The translations under genes and the position numbers were made by a program. 64,000 bases of DNA from Microdochium bolleyi. Its lineage: Eukaryota > Ascomycota > Sordariomycetes > Xylariales > Microdochiaceae. Below, piece after piece: positions 56,928 to 64,000 of the stretch. The DNA is taken from the NCBI GenBank assembly GCA_001566295.1, contig KQ964264.1:372001-436000 (forward strand), written 5' to 3'. Position 1 is the stretch's first letter; every line of letters starts with the position of its first letter. The notes below the pieces were generated by a model that saw only the letters and a list, made by a program, of their open reading frames with translations, was not told the origin of the DNA and did no database searches.

Positions 56928-57852
56928 GACGGGGCTCCTGGGAGGTGTACAGTGCTGGAGGACAAGAAGTGAAGGCTTGTTGGCCTGGATGATGGCTACG
57001 ATGTCTGATTGAAACAAAGAAAACAATCAATGGTGGCCTGCGGCGCGGGACGCCAGCGGTCTTCTTATGTCTGTAGGCAAGACAAGACGAGGAAACGCAC
57101 GGGTGCAGACCAAAGTTAGCACGCGACGACCATGCATGTGCGGCCAATTCGATGCCCACCTCCGACACATGAGAGTGAGTATATCGCTTTCACGGGGAAA
57201 TGGGTGCTCGTACAAGGTTTGGTTGGTAGGTCTGGTTCACGGAGCTCCGACCGGCCGGCCGGACATCGGTGAACCCGTTTTACGCTCCGTCATTTTTGCC
57301 CTCTGGTCCACCGCGATAAGGAATGCTATAACGGGTCGTATGCGCTCTTGGGGTACGAAAAGTTTGATCATACCCACGGGATAGGAGTCATGGCACCAAC
57401 CCACCTGGCATGAGGGCCGACGTCAAGGTAGGAAGTGTTGGCTGCGAGCCGGACAGCCCTGGCAGTCAGTGCGGTATACTAGAGCAACTCTTCTACTCCA
57501 ACAGACACATCAAGAGCTGGAGAGAATCGAGCTCAATAGCCGCCTGATGAGATGGGCCGTCGGGCAACTAGTCGCTGGAATCAAGTCACCAAGGGAGTCA
57601 AATCTACTTCTTTGAACCAATCAATGGTTGCAACGTCGCCAATGGTGGTGGACATCTTGTTATTGTTTTTATTGGCGGCGTCCGAGAATACCTGAATCTG
57701 ACACAGTGATTGACGAAAGCCGAGAAACAAGTCTACCAAACTCAAAGCCGTTCCATCTCTCCCGATACCTGTCTGGTGGTGTCATTGTTACTACAACGGC
57801 TGGTGCTTGAGCTCTGAATAGATATGCTTCAGAAGGGACCAACCTCGGCCAA
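56928..57852. other. Intergenic region
   Basis: These 925 nt lie between two minus-strand genes. They hold the small secreted protein's promoter and the xylanase 3' UTR. I looked for a lost cellulose-binding module after the xylanase stop and found no cysteine-rich frame. Confidence 0.35.
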
Positions 57853-58697
57853 TCATGCCGCCTTTGTCGTGGTCGTCGTAGTAGTGGGCCGAGCGCTGGT
57901 CGTCGGAGTAGTCGGCCGAGTGCTGGTCGTCGTCCCGAAGCTGCACGTCCCCTGCGGCTTCTGTGAACGGTAGGTCGGCGTGGGGAAGTTGGGCACGCTG
58001 GTCTTGGGCGGCGTCCCGACCGTGATGTTGGCAGAGCCGGCGCCGGCCTGGCCCTCGATGACCATGGCCATGTACTGCTGCGTGCCCAGCTTGAGACCCG
58101 CGGCCTGCCAGGCGCGGAAGTGGTTGCCCGTGTTGATGGTGCCGCCGACGTGCTTGGAGGTGCGGACCGACCAGTACTGCTGGAAGTTGGTCTTGTCGCC
58201 ATCGATGGAGGGCGCGTTGATGCGCTCCTTCTGCCAGATCTCGTATGTTCCGCCGTCGCTCCGCAGGCAGCCGTACTGCGTCGCGCTCCTGTTGTCGGAC
58301 GGGTTGTGGTTGCCCAGTGATTCGATCACGTAGTACTCGACCAGGGGGTTGCGCGTCCAGCCGTAAAGGGCGAGGTAGGCAGCACCTGTGGTCGTGAATG
58401 TGCCTGTGTAGTTGAAGAGCCTGCGTACAGTACGTGAGCCAAAGTGGCGTGACGCAGTGCTGTTCATCCTCGGGGTGCTTACATATCTCTACCTGGTCGG
58501 TAACCTCTTCCGGAAACGAAGTTGCCTCCAGGGCGGTTGTTCCACACCGCCGAGAACGATCCGTTCGCCCCAGTCTTGAAGTCGACCGTCGCAAAGTCGT
58601 TCTTCCAGTTCTGGATCGCATTCGGCGCTTGGCCATTGACTAGGGAAATGGTGCTGGCAGCGATGGCCGCCAGGATAGTGGTCGCGCTCCAGAGCAT
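57853..58697 (-). CDS. Endo-1,4-beta-xylanase, glycoside hydrolase family 11
   Basis: Exons are 58483..58697 and 57853..58420 with a 62-nt intron, giving 260 residues. A signal peptide ends near VNG. The GH11 jelly roll follows: SAVWNNRPGGNFVSGRGY, YLALYGWTRNPLVEYYVIES with nucleophile Glu100, the thumb region APSIDGDKTNFQQYWSVR, and acid/base Glu194 in MAMVIEG. Asn in the WNN-GN strand suggests a neutral pH optimum rather than an acidic one. It should cut xylan internally outside the cell. About 50 residues of Thr/Pro/Ser-rich linker follow the catalytic domain. The protein then stops, with no carbohydrate-binding module. XlnR-type sites and a TATA box lie upstream. Confidence 0.95.
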
Positions 58698-58780
58698 TTT
58701 GTCGATCCGTAAGTTGTCTCTTGACTGGGTGTCGGTCTCTTGCTTCTTGCCGAGACCCAGAGACTTATCCAGCCATCTTG

Positions 58781-58790
58781 TATTTATATG
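58781..58790 (-). promoter_or_regulatory. TATA box of the xylanase gene
   Basis: CATATAAATA on the minus strand, about 84 nt upstream of the xylanase ATG. Confidence 0.65.
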
Positions 58791-58894
58791 TCGGTTGTGT
58801 GAATGTTTCTCTCCCCTCGCAAGCTGAGTGGCGCACATTTATGCATGGGCTGAAACGGGCCAGCGGTCCGCAATCTCGCGATGCATATGCACAC

Positions 58895-59190
58895 TTTAGC
58901 CTAATCGAGGTATATTGCAATTCTGCATGCAAAACCAAGGAAACAAGCACTATCTGATGCATACGAGCTTTTCAGCTGATGCAGTGTTACCTGCCAAGCG
59001 TCAAAACCTCACCCGCTGGGATCTAGACCTTGTGTTAGAATGCAGGTGAGATCGTATAACTGCAGCGGCTAATGACCGGTTATGTAGCAATTGAGATGCA
59101 GGCTCTTAGCTGTAATGTGGTTCAAGACCTCAAAAGGTCCTCGAGCTGAGGGGTTGACCTGATCAGCAATTATCTGTCGATGTGGCTAAA
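58895..59190. promoter_or_regulatory. Cluster of XlnR/Xyr1-type GGCTAA sites upstream of the xylanase
   Basis: GGCTAAA lies on the minus strand at 58895..58901. GGCTAAT lies on the plus strand at 59067..59073, and GGCTAAA on the plus strand at 59184..59190, all within 500 nt of the xylanase ATG. XlnR/Xyr1 binds 5'-GGCTRR in xylanase promoters, so xylose induction is likely. This is inference from the motif. Confidence 0.6.
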
Positions 59191-60255
59191 GACGAGTAAT
59201 GAACGAGCAGCCCGGTCAGGGATGCTGATATGGCACATCCGCCAGGTTATGGCGGTGTGCGTCCTCGAAATAGTGTGGTAGCTCGGAGTAAGACAAGGCG
59301 AGGTTGCAGTCACGCAACTCTCGAGTTGAACATCTCGTTGAAGCGAAAGGAATCCACACGGTGGAAGACTGTGCATGCCGTGGCAGACACGTCAGTATAC
59401 GATCAGCCTGCTGCTTCGTACAGGACAGCCCAACGCCAGTGATTCGCTGTCCGTTCCGTCCATCGAGATGTGGACTCATGTTGCATCCACCTTACCTTTC
59501 GTCTGGTTCAATGAAGCGACGAACAATGTAGTCGAGGGAGTGCTGTCATCAAAGGACCCCGACTTGACGTCGAGCGTATCGCCAGCACGAGTTCAGACCG
59601 ACCGAGTAGTTCTTGCATCAGTAAATCAAAACCATGCAAAAGTGATCGTCCAGGTCAAGCTATGATATCTTATCAACGCAGTATAATGACATGGTCCTCG
59701 ATCAACATCAATTTTTCCATGACTTGTTTTACGAGGCTGCTTCGCGGCTTGACAGGATTCATGGGAGGTTGCAGGCCACGAAAGACGTTCACTAAATTTG
59801 TGGCTACTACGAGATAATCGCAAGCTAATCTGAACCGCACCCATTTCCCAACGTGGTAAGCGCCTTTTATGGAGCCACTCAGTGCCTGCTCAATCTCTGC
59901 TCAGGACTTCGCCATACCATTCGTAATGCGATCTTCTCGCAACTGTTATAAGTCCGCAGTCGGAATCGGATTGAGAACATCTATATTATGCATGCACGAG
60001 CACATGAGTGTGAAAATGCAAAGATGCGTGGACAAATCCATGCACTATTCACACGTTTATATAACATAGTCCACAAGTGACCCGCCCACCTTCAAGGCAC
60101 CCGTACGACAGTATGTGAGAAAAATCAACTGTAACGCCTTAGATCAATTGAAACTATTTGGAATCCTCTTCTCTAGAGGCAGACTTACCTTTCAATACGT
60201 ATATGTATTATAACCGGCTCGCTATAGACGCTATTACGTCGTACGTATATCTCTA
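59191..60255. other. Intergenic region, no gene seen
   Basis: These 1065 nt have only short frames without features. The sequence is AT-rich just before the MITE that begins at 60256. Confidence 0.35.
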
Positions 60256-60549
60256 TTGAGGTGCGTTCAAAAAGTCATAAGCCAACGCTAATGCAGCCGA
60301 AATCCTGGCAGCTGCTAGCAACAAGGTCATGGGCCCCATGCTGCTCTGCCAACTAACAGACTTGCTTTTCATGTATCCGGCCGTCCGCGTCTATAGAGGA
60401 CTACAGGGGCGCTTTAGCACTTAAGACAAGTATCATAGACCTTAAACTGTTAAAGATAGTATGAGCTAGGGTCCTTTGACCAGCTGGCGGCGTGGAAGGG
60501 ATCTAGGCACCATTTCTTGGCGGCTCATGACTTTCTGAACGCACCTCCG
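60256..60549. mobile_element. MITE with 26-bp terminal inverted repeats and TA target site
   Basis: The left arm 60258..60283 and the reverse complement of the right arm 60522..60547 match in 24 of 26 positions. Both start GAGGTGCGTTCA, and both mismatches are A/G transitions. The element, 294 bp, is flanked by TA at 60254..60255 and TA at 60550..60551, the target-site pattern of Tc1/mariner elements. No transposase is encoded, so it is non-autonomous. It sits in a 3.7 kb gene-free stretch between the xylanase and the iron permease. Confidence 0.85.
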
Positions 60550-62362
60550 TAGCCTCCTTCTACGATTACTATTTCAAATTATCTCTACCTTTGACTAGAC
60601 CGTCGCGTCGATTTAAGCCTTTCAGGAGGCCTCCCCCAACTCTCAGGACGACGATACGGAAGAGCCAGTCATGATTATCAGTACTAGTGCCGATGGGCTG
60701 ACTTGAAACGAGTTATTCCTTGTCTCGGCGAGCACGAAGCTGTAGATCCTACAGTGGGTTGTCGTGGGACTTGCTTGTTTGGTGCAGCTTACGCTTGCAA
60801 TTCTTTTCACCAAGAGGAGGGCTGCCAGGAAGGCTGCGGCTCGAGCAAGGTCACAGGTCTCAAATCATAAATCCTTGTCACATCGGCACAGCAACACACA
60901 TGGGGATCCCACGGCAACGCCAGAGCTCCGATGGAGACCCGACAATGGTGCTGGAACGACTAAAGCTTTTCCCTATCCACCCCTGTAAGATGGTAATCTG
61001 GTGGCCCAGCCGTTACTTCCAAAAACAGTATTCTTTGCGGCCTGGCACCTTATAACATGAGATAGCATTGTGATGAGGAAGCAGAATATTCGTATGACGG
61101 TTCAATTAATATACGTTTCTTTTCCTTCCATTGCTGGACGAATACTGTTCTTTCAATGCGCAATTGAGATAGCATGCCACCTGCAAAGGATTTTGTGTCA
61201 GGCTTGTGGACTTGTGCATTCCGCCCAATCGTTGTAATCCAAAAGAAGAAGAAAAAAATTACTTAGCGGAAGCTTTCAGATTCGGTGTCATCTCCGAAGC
61301 AAAGCCCGCCATTTAAGATGGAGCGGAGTTCGGGCAGTGACAACCGTGATGGCGCCACCAGCTGCGGAACGTGCGTGGGAGTCACGGTTTCAGTACGACC
61401 ATGCCATGTAAAAACGCATGCTTCGTCGTCGACTGGGGTCTAAGATTACTCGGGCTATCTGACCGTTCCTCGCTTCCGCAAAATTAATTGTTCCCCCCTT
61501 GGGTGCAAGGAGAGGACCTTGATGCGACCACGAATGTGTAAAATGACAAACAGTCTGGGCATTTCGACGATGCACAAGTCGAAGACATTGTCTGTTACTG
61601 TGGCAGTGCAAACTTACTGATCTTGCCTGAAGCTTCCCGACAACAATCAAACTTTTTGGGTGGCCGCGTAAGCCCTGCCGGCACTCGGCATCTAGCGGGC
61701 GCCACGCACCAGGAGATTCCCACAGACACGCCTGCATGGAATGACTCCTTCGTCCGTTACGCTAAGGGAAAAGCTTGGCCATTGTCGCGTGCTGTTTCTG
61801 CGGGTTGTGCCTGATTACGTCGTGTTTGCATGCAAGAGGTGCGCAATGCACTTGGGCCTTAGGCTGGATATGGCTCACCGACAGGCGAAGGTTCAGTCAG
61901 GGCACTTTAATCCCTCAGAGGCTATCCTTGTTCTGGAACATGGCACCCGTCAAGTCCGTGTAGGTTCTGGCAGCCCTAAGTGCCGATTTCCCGTGGGAAC
62001 CCTGAACCCGTCTCGTCGATGGTGCGTGCGAGGTGAGATTGTATATAACAAGACGCACCCGCCTGACCGCTGCGATGAAGAGATCCCTCGAAGAACTCAC
62101 CGTTCTAATTCTCGCAAAGACACTATCAACGTTCTGAGCATCAAGCCTACAATCAGTGTCATACGCCACTTGAGATGATCGACCCTCGCACTTCACCCAT
62201 CACCGTCACTGCCGCTCTGTCTCGGTTCAGTGCCTGCCTACGCCAAGCTGGCATCACCTCCGTCCCAGTAAACGGAGCGTCCTTCCGACCACCATAAGGT
62301 CATAGTGCAACTTTACAATCCGTACCAGCCTCTCCGATGAACAAACAAGCTACTGAATCACC
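60550..62362. other. Intergenic region upstream of the iron permease
   Basis: These 1813 nt have no recognisable gene. Frames are short. The last few hundred nt should hold the permease promoter. No GATA-cluster or other operator was called. Confidence 0.35.
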
Positions 62363-64000
62363 ATGGACCGAGTGTGGCAAGCAGTGAGCGCGATGGGCCG
62401 CAAGCCCGCGGTGTCGATAGGGGCAGCATCGACACGCATTTCCTCGTCCCAGCCGAAGCTGCCCGGTGTCTTCGAGTCGCAGCATCGCGTAGCTGCCAAT
62501 GGGTCCGACTCTCCTTTCCCATCCGAGAAGTTCACGGCCGAAGACGCAGAGGTGGAGGATGCAGCTTCGGTCGCACCGCCAAAGTCGCGCCTCAACCGGT
62601 ATCTCGACAAAGTGGTCCATTGGTCCAGCTCCTCGCTCGTCTTCCTGCTCACGACGACCAGCATCCTTGCGTGGGCGCTGGTCGGCATCGAATTTGCGGA
62701 CGCGCCGCCCTGGGCTATCTGCATGTCCAATGTCCAGGCGATCGTGTGCTACGTTTACGCCTCGCTTCTGATCCGCCAACAACTCAACGGGTACGAACAC
62801 GACACGCGCGCCGTTGCCATCCTGCAGTCCCGTCTGGTTAGTCACTCCCGCATGGTCAAAGAGGCGCTACGCTCGGGGCGAGTCAACAAGCCGACAACTG
62901 CCGATGAGATCGAGCAAATCCGAGCCAGGGCCTCGGCTCTGGCCCTGACAGCAGCAACAGCTGAAGTCGCAGCAGACAGTGATAAGCACTGGGTCGCCAG
63001 ACTTGCTGCTGGCACGCACTACTGCATCTCTCGCCTAGCTGATGCTATCTCGTGGTTCCTGGGTCATATCGCCACCGTGTTCGGGTTCGTCGTCTGCATC
63101 TTCGTGTGGCTGGGTTTCGGGCCGTACTGCAGCTGGAGCGACCAGTGGCAGCTGTACATCAACTCGGCAACCTCGGCCTTGCTACTTCTCGTCTTCGTCG
63201 TCCTCGCCAACATCCGCGACCGCGATGCTAGTCGCACGGCCCAGACTTTCGTCGCTCTCGCGAGAACTGATGTCGCGCTCGAGTCACGGCTGCGGGATAT
63301 CACGGGCGATGCTCTGCGTAATCCTGTTGTTACCATTCCGGGTCCGTTTGCCAATACTCTCTTTCAGCATGTTTGAATAGATTGAGGGACAATTCTTACT
63401 GACACCACTGACTCCAGCTCCCGTTGTCAGCCGTGGACAGCGCGCTATCTTCTACTACGCGGATCTCGTGGGCACGCTCACCGGTATCGTCATCATGTTG
63501 CTCGCCACGGCGGCTTGGCTTGCTTCCGGTCCTGCCCTCGGTTTCAGCTCCAATTGGTGGCTGCTCATCGGCACATACGCAGGACTCATGGGCATGCATG
63601 ACGGCTTCGTCCTCGAGAACATGCAGACGCGGCTGCAGAGCTACGTCGACCGCGCCGCAGCCGAGGTGCACGAGGGCGACGAGGCGCTGCTGCGCGATCT
63701 CGGGATGCTGCTGCCAACAGAAGACGGCGCCGCTGCTGCTGCAGGTGACGTCGAAGCAGGGCGGCAGCTGCACGAGAAGCAGCAGACCCTCGTCGTCAGA
63801 GTCTCGCAGGCCGTTGTCAGTGTCCTGTCGCGCCCGCTCGCTGTGCTCGTCAACGTCATCGTCATCCTCGGGCTCCTGATCGGCGCGAGTGTCCTCCAGT
63901 GGAACATCACGGGACAGCTGCTCTGCAACGTGCCCCCGAGCATCATCGAGTCCTTCATCATGCTGCTCGTCATGACCGGCCACGATCTTGCCGACGACAA
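62363..64000 (+). CDS. Low-affinity iron permease, FET4-like (partial, runs off right edge)
   Basis: Exons are 62363..63341 and 63418..>64000, so about 520 residues are visible. The intron (76 nt) uses GTCCGT, an unusual donor, but it is the only one giving the phase that joins VTIP to APVVSRGQR, the family sequence. The N-terminal tail is cytosolic and Ser/Glu-rich. Hydrophobic helices follow: SSSLVFLLTTTSILAWALVG, AICMSNVQAIVCYVYASLLI, FLGHIATVFGFVVCIFVWLG and SALLLLVFVVLANIRDRDAS. After the intron come ADLVGTLTGIVIMLL and NWWLLIGTYAGLMGMHDGFV, ending in SIIESFIMLLVMTGHDLAD, the conserved block of PF04120. It should move Fe(II), possibly with other divalent metals, at the plasma membrane. 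The C-terminus is missing. Confidence 0.88.

Noticed and set aside
57660..57852. A lost CBM1 downstream of the xylanase stop
   Set aside because: No frame in the downstream sequence contains the cysteine and aromatic spacing of a CBM1.
59375..59665. 96-codon plus-strand frame
   Set aside because: Looks random in composition, no homologous motif, no promoter or intron evidence.
1..64000. CRISPR arrays, prokaryotic operons or Shine-Dalgarno sites
   Set aside because: The window is eukaryotic (spliceosomal introns, fungal families), and no direct-repeat/spacer array is present.

Overview
The window is nuclear DNA of a filamentous ascomycete, most likely a Sordariomycete. The evidence is GC-rich coding sequence, short GT-AG introns of about 50-110 nt, three Zn2Cys6 transcription factors, allantoate-type MFS permeases, PTH11/SAT4-like and RTA1-like membrane proteins, a GH11 xylanase, small secreted cysteine proteins and one nuclear tRNA-Lys. 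All gene models were read by eye from the sequence, joining exons at consensus splice sites that keep frame and family motifs. No search or expression data were used.

Left part (1-10.2 kb): this looks like a small secondary-metabolism locus. An NRPS-like enzyme (adenylation, carrier, thioester reductase) runs off the left edge and appears fused in frame to a gluconokinase-type kinase domain. Next to it are a divergently transcribed aldo-keto reductase, a Zn2Cys6 regulator and an MFS organic-anion permease. 10.2-27.3 kb holds a secreted orphan, a second Zn2Cys6 regulator, an M20 amidohydrolase, a CrpA-like copper P1B-ATPase with a cysteine-rich N-terminus, a second MFS permease, a low-complexity Ala/Gly/Ser protein with LLGLLG repeats and a DEDDy 3'-5' exonuclease.

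Middle (27.4-42 kb): a cytochrome P450, a fungal rhodopsin-like (SAT4) membrane protein, a secreted jacalin-lectin/aerolysin-like protein, a 3.7 kb gene-poor stretch, a small conserved cysteine-motif protein and an SPX-domain low-affinity phosphate transporter (PHO87/90/91 type).

41.5-47.5 kb is a disturbed block. It contains an 8-bp minisatellite, a 122-bp relic of an SPX transporter gene, a stop-interrupted reading frame, a 1206-residue orphan with a degenerate Nudix module, and a decayed relic of that same orphan just upstream of it.

Right part (48.5-64 kb): two small secreted cysteine-containing proteins (candidate effectors), an RTA1-family transporter, a third Zn2Cys6 factor, a LovD-like class C serine hydrolase, tRNA-Lys(CUU), a GH11 xylanase with upstream XlnR-type sites, a 294-bp MITE with a TA target site and 26-bp terminal inverted repeats, and a FET4-like low-affinity iron permease cut by the right edge.
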